From: Allomuricauda sp. CAU 1633
Lineage (GTDB): Bacteria > Bacteroidota > Bacteroidia > Flavobacteriales > Flavobacteriaceae
Assembly: GCF_017313225.1 (NCBI RefSeq)
Contig: NZ_JAFLNE010000002.1
Coordinates: 744,001 to 808,000, forward strand
DNA: 64,000 nucleotides
Direction of reading: 5' to 3'
Positions within the stretch are counted from its first letter, which is position 1. Each line of letters begins with the position of its first letter. Positions 1 to 8,497 of the stretch are shown piece by piece. A model generated the notes under the pieces. That model ran no database searches, was not told the origin of the DNA, and was given only the letters and a program-made list of their open reading frames with translations. A program made the position numbers and the translations under genes.

Positions 1-2
1 GG

Positions 3-452
3 ATTCAATCCGAAACAGCCTCAATTAAATTTCCACCCTTAGATCCCAACAAAAAAACAACCGAAGATCAGGTCAGTGAAACTGCCCAAATGTTTAAGAG
101 TGAGAACATTGATCTTGTGGTATTGACCACATTAAAGGAAATTGACCAAACTGTACACACCCAAACCAGTGGAGGGTATTATGCGGGCGGAGGGTATTAT
201 GCACCACCTTACCGAAGATTTTCAAGGTATTACTACAGTTATTACGATCCAGGGGTGTATGTACCCTTGAGCAGTACTACATCAGTTTCAAAAAATTATC
301 ATTTGGAGACCGTCGTCTTTGATCTAAACGGTAATGAAAATGAACAATTACTATCGGTAACGTCGGTAGAGGTAAAAGACCCCGGAAATATAGAAAAGGT
401 TGCTGCAAAGTATGCCCAATCTGTGGTGGATAGGATATTAGGCAGTGAATAA
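3..452 (+). CDS. 3' part of an unassigned envelope protein (truncated at window edge)
   Basis: The frame is open from the left edge of the window, so only the C-terminal 149 residues are visible and the true start lies outside; the ATG at 90 is internal, because the codons before it read on without a stop. The visible part has a Gly/Tyr-rich stretch (SGGYYAGGGYYAPPYRR) followed by further Tyr-rich sequence, then a beta-rich segment (VVFDLNGNE) and a helical end (VAAKYAQSVVDRIL). I do not recognise a family; the composition resembles small lipoproteins of Bacteroidota. It lies just upstream of a probable outer-membrane protein, the two genes being almost adjacent, which suggests co-transcription. 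Confidence 0.6.
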   Translation: MQSETASIKFPPLDPNKKTTEDQVSETAQMFKSENIDLVVLTTLKEIDQTVHTQTSGGYYAGGGYYAPPYRRFSRYYYSYYDPGVYVPLSSTTSVSKNYHLETVVFDLNGNENEQLLSVTSVEVKDPGNIEKVAAKYAQSVVDRILGSE

Positions 453-462
453 GCAAGAAGCT

Positions 463-1161
463 ATGAAGGCAAAGGTATTTCTTCTGTTTGCATTTTGTGT
501 CCTTTTCGGCTATGGACAAAATATGAACCATGTTAGTGCAGATATATTCCTTCCCGTTTTTGGTACTGCACAATTCCAATATGAGCGTGGTTTTAACAAA
601 AATATGACTGCTAGCCTTTCCATGGGAGGAAAATTCTCCTCTGGAATCTTTAGGGTTGAAGGTATAGATGGGAACCGTATTATGACGGACGACTTCAACT
701 TTAAAGGGTTTAAGTTAATTCCTGAATTCCGATGGTATGTGCAGAAAACCAGCACACCATACTATGGATTTTATGTAGGGGCCTATGCCAAATTTCAACG
801 AACCAAGGATGAAATTAAAGGCATTTACATCGCTGAGGACGAAACTCAACATGAGTTGCAAATAGATGCCAAGATAAGAACCTTTGGATACGGCCTTCAA
901 GTGGGCTATAAATTAGAGGTGTACAAATCCTTCTTTGTCGATTTCATCATTTTTGGTCCGGGATTGACCTTCAACACTTTTGAACTAAAGGAGAAAGTAC
1001 CAGTTCCTGAAGCCTTTTATGATGACCTTTCCGAAGCTTTGTCCAACTATGGGATTTTTGAACAATGGGGAGCGGATTTCGAAATCAATCCCAATGGAGA
1101 AACAGAAAGAATTGCCTTACCGGCATTGCGATACGGTATCAAAGTTGGGTATTCTTTCTAA
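463..1161 (+). CDS. probable outer-membrane beta-barrel protein (DUF3575-like)
   Basis: The 232-residue protein begins with a signal peptide (MKAKVFLLFAFCVLFGYGQ), so the ATG at 463 is preferred over an in-frame GTG at 445 that would overlap the previous gene and add six residues before the signal. After cleavage the sequence alternates hydrophobic and polar residues as in an 8-10 strand barrel (FQYERGFNKNMTASLSMGGKF, FRWYVQK, YYGFYVGAYAKF, YGLQVGYKLEV) and ends in Phe (GIKVGYSF), the usual outer-membrane barrel signature. No enzyme motif is seen. It is 10 bases from the previous gene. DUF3575 membership is my guess from the FRWY/YxGxY pattern; the substrate or role is unknown. Confidence 0.6.
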   Translation: MKAKVFLLFAFCVLFGYGQNMNHVSADIFLPVFGTAQFQYERGFNKNMTASLSMGGKFSSGIFRVEGIDGNRIMTDDFNFKGFKLIPEFRWYVQKTSTPYYGFYVGAYAKFQRTKDEIKGIYIAEDETQHELQIDAKIRTFGYGLQVGYKLEVYKSFFVDFIIFGPGLTFNTFELKEKVPVPEAFYDDLSEALSNYGIFEQWGADFEINPNGETERIALPALRYGIKVGYSF

Positions 1162-1192
1162 TAGCATAGATCAATCATTTTAATTCAATATC

Positions 1193-2017
1193 ATGAAAAC
1201 TCAAAACCTCTCGGAAGCATTAAAATTTGTTCTAACGTTCATTATTTCATTGAGCACGTGTCTTGTTGCATATTCTCAGGACCAGCAAACCTCCAATGCT
1301 GATGAATTGGCAAAAAAATTGCAGAATCCGGTAGCAAGCCTTATCAGTGTTCCATTCCAGGGAAATTTTGACTTTGGGATTGGTCCGGCCGATGGAAGTC
1401 GCTTTACCTTGAACATTCAACCAGTGATTCCCATGAGCCTAAATGAAGATTGGAACCTTATAGCTCGGGTTATTATGCCGATTACCTTCCAGAGTGATGT
1501 TTTTGGGGACAGTGGTTCCCAATCCGGATTGGGAGATGCCACAATAAGTGCCTTCTTTTCCCCGAAAGAGCCAACATCCGGTGGTTTAATTTGGGGTGTG
1601 GGTCCAGCACTCCTGATTCCTACTGCGACAGATGATCTATTGGGAACAGGGAAATTTGGCGTGGGACCTACTGCGGTAGGATTAAAACAAATTGGAAATG
1701 TAACAGTTGGAACGTTGGTAAACCATATTTGGTCCATTGCGGGCGATGCGGATAGGGGCGATGTGAGCGTTACCTTTTTTCAACCTTTTATCGCAAAAAA
1801 CTTCTCTGGAGGCTATGCCATGGCATTGAACACCGAATTGACCCAAAATTGGGATGCCCATTCAACCTCAGGGAATCTAAATCTCGTTGGTTCCAAAGTA
1901 ATTTCACTGGGAAGCCAGTTGGCGCAAGTGGGCGGTGGACCTAGAATTCCCTATGGAAATGGCAATACGGCAGAATGGGGCTTTAGGGTCATCCTAGTGC
2001 TGTTATTTCCTAAATAG
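1193..2017 (+). CDS. probable outer-membrane protein, transporter/neuromedin-U-like family
   Basis: A 274-residue protein with an N-terminal signal sequence (LTFIISLSTCLVAYSQ) and a glycine-rich, strand-forming body (FDFGIGPADGSRFTLNIQP, SGLGDATISAFFSP, GVGPALLIPTATDD, GKFGVGPTAVGLKQ). This pattern matches proteins often annotated as 'transporter' or 'neuromedin U' in Bacteroidota and proteobacteria, which are predicted outer-membrane beta-barrels without a proven cargo. It starts 31 bases after the previous barrel gene and probably shares its transcript. A 9-bp inverted repeat follows the stop codon closely. Confidence 0.6.
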   Translation: MKTQNLSEALKFVLTFIISLSTCLVAYSQDQQTSNADELAKKLQNPVASLISVPFQGNFDFGIGPADGSRFTLNIQPVIPMSLNEDWNLIARVIMPITFQSDVFGDSGSQSGLGDATISAFFSPKEPTSGGLIWGVGPALLIPTATDDLLGTGKFGVGPTAVGLKQIGNVTVGTLVNHIWSIAGDADRGDVSVTFFQPFIAKNFSGGYAMALNTELTQNWDAHSTSGNLNLVGSKVISLGSQLAQVGGGPRIPYGNGNTAEWGFRVILVLLFPK

Positions 2018-2028
2018 GCCGAATACCT

Positions 2029-2069
2029 TTGCTTACATAAATACCCTTCATTGCTGTTTTTGTAAGCAA
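2029..2069 (+). other. inverted repeat just after the 1193-2017 gene
   Basis: TTGCTTACA (2029-2037) and TGTAAGCAA (2061-2069) are perfect 9-base complements separated by 23 bases. The position, 12 bases after a stop codon, fits a transcript-end hairpin, but no run of T follows, so a Rho-independent terminator is not shown. Confidence 0.35.
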
Positions 2070-2429
2070 TATATTATTGCATCCATTTCTACTCAACCCT
2101 TTGAGGAGATGAGCAATATTGCCATCCTTGGATTTTCAGTATGTATACCAAATGCTGATTGATCAATTTCTTCGCAAATAATCCACAAGTCAATCTGAGT
2201 ACGTTGTTTACTTCTAAATTAATAACGATAGTGGTCGTACCGATTTTGTGCAAAGTGTGAATTCAGATGAACATAAGCGATAAAAAAGGAAATCGGAATT
2301 AAGATTCTTGTGATTATTTAGAAAAGCTACATAAAACCTCAAATATGTTAATCTTATCCTAAAAAGAATGTTTTATTGATCGCATGCAGGTGAAAAAAAT
2401 GACAATTTGAAAAAAAACCTTATTTTTAA

Positions 2430-2450
2430 AAAGTGTGAAGCGAACACTTT
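2430..2450. promoter_or_regulatory. palindrome upstream of the ThuA-fusion gene (possible operator)
   Basis: AAAGTGT (2430-2436) and ACACTTT (2444-2450) form 7-base arms around a 7-base centre, 66 bases before the start codon at 2516. The size and place suit a repressor or activator site for the downstream four-gene cluster. No regulator gene lies in the cluster, so the partner is unknown. Confidence 0.35.
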
Positions 2451-2515
2451 ATTTTCAACGGTTCACTTTACAAGTTAAATCAAATCAAAATCAAGTAATA
2501 ACCAATTATTAACGA

Positions 2516-5500
2516 ATGCAGACTAAAAAAATTTGGCTAGGCTTGGCCTTTGTGGCTTCACTATGTGTCATGATCAGCTCATGTAAGCCCAAGAAATCCA
2601 GCACAATAGACAATACTCCAAAAAGAATGGAGATTCTCTTTTTGGGTCATAAAACCAATGCCCACCACAACTCCGAAAAATTGGCTAGTATTTTATCGAG
2701 AGAGTACTTTAGGAGTGGTATCAATATTTCATTTACCGATAATCCAGACGATTTAACCAAAGAAAATCTGGACCATTATGCAGGATTGGTGATTTATGCA
2801 AACCATGATTCCATCACAGAGCCACAGGCCGAAGCGCTTTTGGGTTATGTTAAGGGTGGAAAAGGATTGATTGCACTGCACTGTGCTTCCTTTTGTTTTA
2901 GAAATAACGATGAGGTCGTTGAGATGATTGGCGGTCAGTTCAAAAGTCATGAGTACGATACCATTCAAAACGTTATCCTAAAGCCAGAACATGAGGTTAT
3001 GCAAGGTATTCCAGCCTTTAAAACTTTGGATGAAACTTATGTGCACGATAAGATTTCACCCAATATAGAAGTGCTGGCAGAGCGCGTGGAAGGTGATCAT
3101 CATGAACCCTACACTTGGGTAAGACCCTATGGAGAAGGCCGGGTGTTTTATACCGCTTACGGCCATGACGATAATACATTCAGTAATCAAGGTTTCTTGG
3201 ATTTGGTAAAGAATGGAATCATGTGGTCCGTTGGAGAGGAAGCAAAAGCAAACCTTGAAAAGGTAACTATAGCTAAACCCGAATATACAGACGGACTTGT
3301 GCCCAACTACGAAAAAAGAGACCCCGCACCGCGAGTCCAACAACCTTTGACTCCCGAAGAATCGATGTCCTTAATGCAAGTCCCTGTTGGATTTGAGCTG
3401 AAACTGTTTGCATCGGAACCCATGCTTTATAATCCAATGTACATGAACTGGGATGAGAAAGGAAGACTTTGGGTCATTGAAACCGTAGATTATCCCAACG
3501 AAGTAAAGGATGATGATATGGGGGATGACCGTATAAAAATATTGGAAGATACCGATGGCGATGGCAAAGCAGATAAGGTAACTACCTTCGCTGAAAAATT
3601 GAACATCCCTACCAGTTTTGTGTTCTCCAATGGCGGTATCATTGTTAGCCAGTCCCCATCATTTCTGTTCCTAAAGGATACGGATGGTGATGATGTGGCG
3701 GATGTGCGGGAAGATATTCTGCCTGGTTGGGGAAAACATGATACCCATGCCCAATCTTCAAACTTACGGTATGGTTTGGACAACAATATTTGGGGTATGG
3801 TAGGCTACTCTGGTTTTGAAGGCGTGTCGCAACAAGGCGGTGCGGATTCTTTGAAGTTTGACAATGCCATGTACAAGTTTGACCCCAACACAATGGACAT
3901 TGAGCATTTAGGTGATACTTCAAACAATACATGGGGATTAGGTTTTTCTGAAGAATTTGATGTTTTTGTTTCCACAGCCAATAATACGCACACCGCATTT
4001 TTTGGTATTCCAAAAAGATATTTCGAAAAAGCGGACATCGATGAAAACGGTATCACAAAATTAGATGCCCATTACGATATGCGCTATGCTATCAAAGCCC
4101 TTCGACAGGTGGATGTCATGGGAGGGTTTACTGCAGCAGCGGGTCACAGTTTATATACCGCAAGGGATTTTCCCAAATCGTATTGGAACAGTGTGGCATT
4201 TGTTACCGAACCAACAGGTAGATTGGTGCATAGAGTGAATCTAAAACAAGAAGGAGCCGGATTTATAGAAGATGGCGATGGATGGAACCTATTGACCAGT
4301 GGTGATGAATGGGCAGGGCCCATTCAAGCTGAAGTAGGACCTGACGGAGCTGTTTGGATTGCCGATTGGTACAATTTTATCATTCAGCATAACCCAACAC
4401 CTTCTCCTAGTTCTGCTGGGGTAGAAGCGATGAATGGTTATGGAAATGCGTATGTGAACCCTTTGAGAGACCGTTCTCGCGGACGTATCTACCGCGTGGT
4501 TTACAAAGGACATGATAAGCACAACACCCTTGAATTGGACAAAAACGATAAAAAAGGTCTTGTAAAAGCATTGTCCAACAATAATATGCTCTGGAGAACA
4601 CACGCACAACGATTGTTGGTGGAAAATGGAGATACCTCTGTATTTCCAGAATTGTATACGTTGGTACAAGATGAATCCGTTGACGAAGTAGGAATCAATG
4701 CTCCAGCTATTCACGCCTTATGGACACTTCATGGGTTAGGTGCTTTTGATGGTTCCAACAAAGAGGCATTGGATGTTGCCACAAAAGCATTATCACATCC
4801 TACCGCAGGTGTGAGACGTGTCGCAATTCAAGTGTTGCCCAAAAATGTGGAAACATTTGAGGCCATTGAGAAAGCTGGACTGTTTGCAGATGAGGATTAC
4901 AGGGTACGATTGGCAGCAGCATTGTTCACTTCTGAATTGCCTCCATCCAATGCTATTGGAAGTGTATTGGTAGATATGGCCGAAAAGGAAGAAAATTTCA
5001 CCGATATGTGGTTGAAACATGCCTTGACCATTTCGGGTAAATTGAATGCAGATGGATTTAAGGCAGAGTTTGCCAAAAGGGGGTACAAGCAGAATCCTTC
5101 CTTAATGGAAGCCTCTCTTGCTCAGAAATTGGCCTATGGTTCCCAACTAAATATGGTGCAACTGCGCAGAACGTGGAGACGTGCAGTTCCACTAACTCCA
5201 GAAGTGGCCAATAGGGAATGGATTGTTTCCGGTGACATTGAAAATAATTCAGACGAAGAGCATTCAGGGCTTATTATGGTGCAAGGAAACCGAAGAAACG
5301 GGTATGGACTGTTCTTTATGGATGGACAATTAAATTTTGTCATCAACCAAAATGGCAGAACGTATAAAGTGGTGAATTCGGAACGGCTTCCCAAGAACTT
5401 CAAATTTGTGGCAGGATTACAGGAAGACGGTGTAATGAAGTTGGTAATTGATGGAGAGGAAGTTGGTTCGACCCAGACGGCGGGTCTTTTCAAAAATGAT

Positions 5501-6037
5501 TTAGAAAAAGAACGTGGTGTAAGGGTTGGTTTTGAAAGAAGTACCGGCGGCGATAAAGTGGCCGATTACCCTGATTTATTCTATTCCAGAACAACCTCAT
5601 TCAGAAATGGAAAGCTAGAAATTTTAGATACTTCTGCAGTGACTGAAGTTGTTGAGGATGTGGATCAGGTAATTGTCCTGAACACCTTGAAGGACGTCAT
5701 GAAATATGACAAAGAGTTAATTACGGCCAAGGGGGGCACAACCATTCAGATTGTGCTTAACAATCCAGATTTCATGCAGCACAATTTGGTGCTGGTTCAA
5801 CCTGGAACCAAGGATAAAGTTGGGGCAGAGGCCGATAAATTGGCAATGGCCAGCAATGGGCAAGAATTGGAGTATATACCCCAAATGCCCGAAGTCATCG
5901 CCGCAACGCCTTTAATTAATTCAGGAGGCAGTTATACATTGACCATAAAATTGCCGAATAAGCCAGGGGATTATCCTTATATATGCACATTCCCAGGACA
6001 CTGGCGAATTATGCAGGGAGTATTGCGTGTAAATTAA
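2516..6037 (+). CDS. ThuA / membrane-bound-dehydrogenase propeller / HEAT / cupredoxin fusion lipoprotein
   Basis: A 1173-residue lipoprotein (lipobox ISSC, Cys23). Domains by eye: ThuA-like class-I-glutamine-amidotransferase fold at about 38-235 (family linked to 3-keto-trehalose handling); a beta-propeller of the Planctomycetes-type 'putative membrane-bound dehydrogenase' family at about 285-630, with Asp-rich loops (EDTDGDGKAD, KDTDGDDVAD); HEAT-like helices at about 690-840; a LamG/DUF1080-like jelly roll at about 890-1030; and a C-terminal type-1 copper domain with His1089, Cys1157, His1162 and Met1166, the full ligand set. Relatives usually carry a cytochrome c domain; no CxxCH motif is present here, so the cupredoxin probably accepts the electrons. 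It starts a cluster with a transporter, an epimerase-like and an oxidoreductase gene. Expected site is the periplasm or cell surface; substrate unknown, probably a sugar or cyclitol. Confidence 0.8.
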   Translation: MQTKKIWLGLAFVASLCVMISSCKPKKSSTIDNTPKRMEILFLGHKTNAHHNSEKLASILSREYFRSGINISFTDNPDDLTKENLDHYAGLVIYANHDSITEPQAEALLGYVKGGKGLIALHCASFCFRNNDEVVEMIGGQFKSHEYDTIQNVILKPEHEVMQGIPAFKTLDETYVHDKISPNIEVLAERVEGDHHEPYTWVRPYGEGRVFYTAYGHDDNTFSNQGFLDLVKNGIMWSVGEEAKANLEKVTIAKPEYTDGLVPNYEKRDPAPRVQQPLTPEESMSLMQVPVGFELKLFASEPMLYNPMYMNWDEKGRLWVIETVDYPNEVKDDDMGDDRIKILEDTDGDGKADKVTTFAEKLNIPTSFVFSNGGIIVSQSPSFLFLKDTDGDDVADVREDILPGWGKHDTHAQSSNLRYGLDNNIWGMVGYSGFEGVSQQGGADSLKFDNAMYKFDPNTMDIEHLGDTSNNTWGLGFSEEFDVFVSTANNTHTAFFGIPKRYFEKADIDENGITKLDAHYDMRYAIKALRQVDVMGGFTAAAGHSLYTARDFPKSYWNSVAFVTEPTGRLVHRVNLKQEGAGFIEDGDGWNLLTSGDEWAGPIQAEVGPDGAVWIADWYNFIIQHNPTPSPSSAGVEAMNGYGNAYVNPLRDRSRGRIYRVVYKGHDKHNTLELDKNDKKGLVKALSNNNMLWRTHAQRLLVENGDTSVFPELYTLVQDESVDEVGINAPAIHALWTLHGLGAFDGSNKEALDVATKALSHPTAGVRRVAIQVLPKNVETFEAIEKAGLFADEDYRVRLAAALFTSELPPSNAIGSVLVDMAEKEENFTDMWLKHALTISGKLNADGFKAEFAKRGYKQNPSLMEASLAQKLAYGSQLNMVQLRRTWRRAVPLTPEVANREWIVSGDIENNSDEEHSGLIMVQGNRRNGYGLFFMDGQLNFVINQNGRTYKVVNSERLPKNFKFVAGLQEDGVMKLVIDGEEVGSTQTAGLFKNDLEKERGVRVGFERSTGGDKVADYPDLFYSRTTSFRNGKLEILDTSAVTEVVEDVDQVIVLNTLKDVMKYDKELITAKGGTTIQIVLNNPDFMQHNLVLVQPGTKDKVGAEADKLAMASNGQELEYIPQMPEVIAATPLINSGGSYTLTIKLPNKPGDYPYICTFPGHWRIMQGVLRVN

Positions 6038-6060
6038 TCAACCATTAAGTAATTAAAAGT

Positions 6061-7581
6061 ATGAATAATCAAACTGCTTCCGCGCCAGATAGGCTGTTGT
6101 TCTTAACGTGTTTTGTTGCATTGGTAACCACAGCTTTTGGATTTATCCTTCGGGCTATCGTTTTACCGCAATGGGGTATAGATTTTAATTTGACCCAGAC
6201 CCAGTTGGGGGAAATTTCAGGAGTTGGTCTCTGGCCCTTTGCCATTAGTATTGTCCTTTTTAGCCTTGTGGTCGATAAGATAGGCTATAAAACTTCCTTA
6301 GGTTTTGCATTTGTATGCCATGTTGCCTCGGTAATTCTTACCGTTACCGCTACAGGCTATAGCTCACTGTACCTGGCCACTTTTATTGGGGCTATTGGGA
6401 ATGGTGTTGTAGAAGCTGTTGTAAATCCAGTGGTAGCGACCATGTTTGCCAAAGAAAAAACCAAGTGGTTAAATATGCTGCATGCCGGTTGGCCGGGAGG
6501 TTTGGTATTAGGGGGTGTTTTTGCCTTAATAATGGGTGCAGAAATGGATTGGGAGTATAAAATTGCCCTTACACTAATACCAACGTTGATTTATGGTGTG
6601 ATGATGTTGCGTCGCAAGTTCCCTGTGAATGAACGTGTACAGGCGGGTGTTTCCTATAAAGAAATGTTGCAGGAAGTTGGTGCTGCAGGAGCGCTTATTA
6701 TTGTATCCATAGTGGTGTTTCAATTAGGTGAGGTGTTTGGTTGGACCCTTTGGTTGAATGTGATCATTATCTTGCTGATTACCGTATTATTTGGACTCTA
6801 TACACGAAGTTTCGGCCAGCCATTGTTTGTGATACTTTTGTTGATCATGATACCGTTGGCGGTAACCGAACTCGGTACGGATAGCTGGATTACCGACTTA
6901 ATGACGCCAGCAATGACCAAAATAGGGCTACAAGCTGGATGGGTATTGGTGTATACCTCTGCAATTATGTTTGTGCTGCGTTTGTTTGCCGGGCCCATTA
7001 TCCATAAAGTGTCGCCGCTCGGTTTATTGGCCATTTGTTCATTGGTGGCTGCGGCAGGACTATTTTTCCTTTCCCAGTCAGTTGGCGTAATGATATTGGT
7101 GGCTGCCACCATTTACGGATTCGGTAAAGCCTTTTTCTGGCCCACCATGCTTGGTGTGGTCGCTGAACGTTTTCCAAAGGGAGGTGCCTTGACCCTCAAT
7201 ATAATTGGAGGCTTGGGTATGATTGCAGCTGGTGTTATTGGAGCGGGAATTATTGGATTTATTCAAGATAGCTCTATTGAAAAAGGAATCAAGGAATATG
7301 ACAACATCCAAAATACGGAATTGAGCCAGAAATTTATTACCGATGAAAAAACCAGTGTTTTTGGGGATTACCGGGCCTTGGACAAACAAAAATTGGAGAA
7401 TGCATCCGATGCTGAAATTGAAACCATAACGGAGGTTCAGCATCAGTCCAAAAAGGAAGCATTACAATACATTGTTATTTTTCCGATTTTAATGTTTATA
7501 AGCTATATGGCACTTATCCTATATTTCAAAAAGAAAGGGGGCTACGCTGCCGTAGCACTGACTACGCATGATGATAATTGA
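6061..7581 (+). CDS. MFS transporter, probable sugar or sugar-derivative importer
   Basis: A 506-residue inner-membrane protein with about 12 hydrophobic segments, starting LLFLTCFVALVTTAFGFILR and ending in a charged cytoplasmic tail. The loop after the second segment reads VVDKIGYKTSLG, the usual MFS loop 2-3 pattern, and ERFPKGGALTLN lies in the second half. An unusual feature is an insert of about 70 charged residues before the last membrane segment (IKEYDNIQNTELSQKF through HQSKKEALQ), also seen in some Bacteroidota MFS proteins near Gfo/Idh/MocA genes. It lies 23 bases after the ThuA fusion and 13 bases before the TIM-barrel gene, so it likely carries the substrate of that pathway into the cytoplasm. 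Confidence 0.8.
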   Translation: MNNQTASAPDRLLFLTCFVALVTTAFGFILRAIVLPQWGIDFNLTQTQLGEISGVGLWPFAISIVLFSLVVDKIGYKTSLGFAFVCHVASVILTVTATGYSSLYLATFIGAIGNGVVEAVVNPVVATMFAKEKTKWLNMLHAGWPGGLVLGGVFALIMGAEMDWEYKIALTLIPTLIYGVMMLRRKFPVNERVQAGVSYKEMLQEVGAAGALIIVSIVVFQLGEVFGWTLWLNVIIILLITVLFGLYTRSFGQPLFVILLLIMIPLAVTELGTDSWITDLMTPAMTKIGLQAGWVLVYTSAIMFVLRLFAGPIIHKVSPLGLLAICSLVAAAGLFFLSQSVGVMILVAATIYGFGKAFFWPTMLGVVAERFPKGGALTLNIIGGLGMIAAGVIGAGIIGFIQDSSIEKGIKEYDNIQNTELSQKFITDEKTSVFGDYRALDKQKLENASDAEIETITEVQHQSKKEALQYIVIFPILMFISYMALILYFKKKGGYAAVALTTHDDN

Positions 7582-7594
7582 CAAGTAAGAACAC

Positions 7595-8461
7595 ATGACT
7601 TTAAAAAATATTAAGTTTGGTGCAAGTACGTGGTTATGGGCTTCCCCTTTTACAACGGAAACCATCGAAGCACTTTTTCCAAGGATTTCCCAATTAGGAT
7701 TTGATGTCGTAGAAATTGCGGTTGAAGATCCTACATTGATAGATGTACAAAAAGTAAAGGAAGGTCTAGATAAATATGGACTTGACGTAACCATTTGCGG
7801 AGCATTTGGAAGCTCCCGTGATTTGACCAATGAATCCGTGGAAGTTCAAAAAAATGGACTTTCTTATATTGAAGCGTGTCTGGATATCTGTGAGGAATTG
7901 GGCGTTTCCTTTTTTGCGGGACCTATGTATTCCGCCGTTGGGAAGGCAAGGATGTTGCCCCCTGAACAAAGAAAGGCGGAATGGGATTTGGCTGTGAAAA
8001 ACTTGCGAAACGTTTGTGAAATGGCTGAAAATAGAGGGTTAGAAATCGCTTTGGAGCCATTAAACAGGTTCGAATCAGATTTGGTGAACACCACGGATGA
8101 TGCCCTTCGAATGGTAAAAGACATCAATCATTCGGCGGCTAAAGTAATGATTGACAGTTTTCACATGAGCATTGAAGAACGCGATGTGGAAAGTGCCATC
8201 ATGGCAGCTGGTGATAAATTGGTTCACGTTCAGGTATCCGAAAATTACAGAGGCGCTCCTGGAAGTGGTCAAACCCCATGGGGTGCCTATAAAAGAGGAC
8301 TCGAAGCCATCAACTATGAAGGTGTGGTTTCCATTGAAAGTTTTACCACCCAAAATGTGGAATTGGCGGGAGCAGTTTGTTTTTGGACGCCCAAGGCAGA
8401 TACCCAAGACGATTTCGCTAAAGACGGACTTCAATTTTTAAAAAAATGGGCTTCAAACTAA
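7595..8461 (+). CDS. sugar phosphate isomerase/epimerase family TIM barrel (tagatose/psicose 3-epimerase-like)
   Basis: A 288-residue cytoplasmic protein (no signal) of the AP-endonuclease-2-like TIM-barrel family. The metal ligands and barrel-end acids are recognisable in order: Glu in ALEPLNRFE, Asp in MIDSFHM, His in VHVQVSENYRG and Glu in VSIESF, the E-D-H-E set of ketose 3-epimerases. Some related proteins in sugar clusters instead act on 3-keto-sugars or inosose. Context (transporter before, NAD-dependent oxidoreductase after) suggests an isomerisation step in the same pathway. Which ketose or cyclitol is used cannot be read from the sequence. Confidence 0.8.
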   Translation: MTLKNIKFGASTWLWASPFTTETIEALFPRISQLGFDVVEIAVEDPTLIDVQKVKEGLDKYGLDVTICGAFGSSRDLTNESVEVQKNGLSYIEACLDICEELGVSFFAGPMYSAVGKARMLPPEQRKAEWDLAVKNLRNVCEMAENRGLEIALEPLNRFESDLVNTTDDALRMVKDINHSAAKVMIDSFHMSIEERDVESAIMAAGDKLVHVQVSENYRGAPGSGQTPWGAYKRGLEAINYEGVVSIESFTTQNVELAGAVCFWTPKADTQDDFAKDGLQFLKKWASN

Positions 8462-8497
8462 GAAGCTTGTTTCATCAGAATTATTAAAATATAAAAC

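Larger units (their letters stand above)
2018..2515. other. 498-base intergenic region with two inverted repeats
   Basis: No convincing gene is present. At its start is a long-loop inverted repeat (2029-2069) and near its end a short palindrome (2430-2450); both are listed separately. No exact TAnnTTTG promoter box was found ahead of the gene at 2516. The region is AT-rich and separates two transcription units. Confidence 0.6.
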
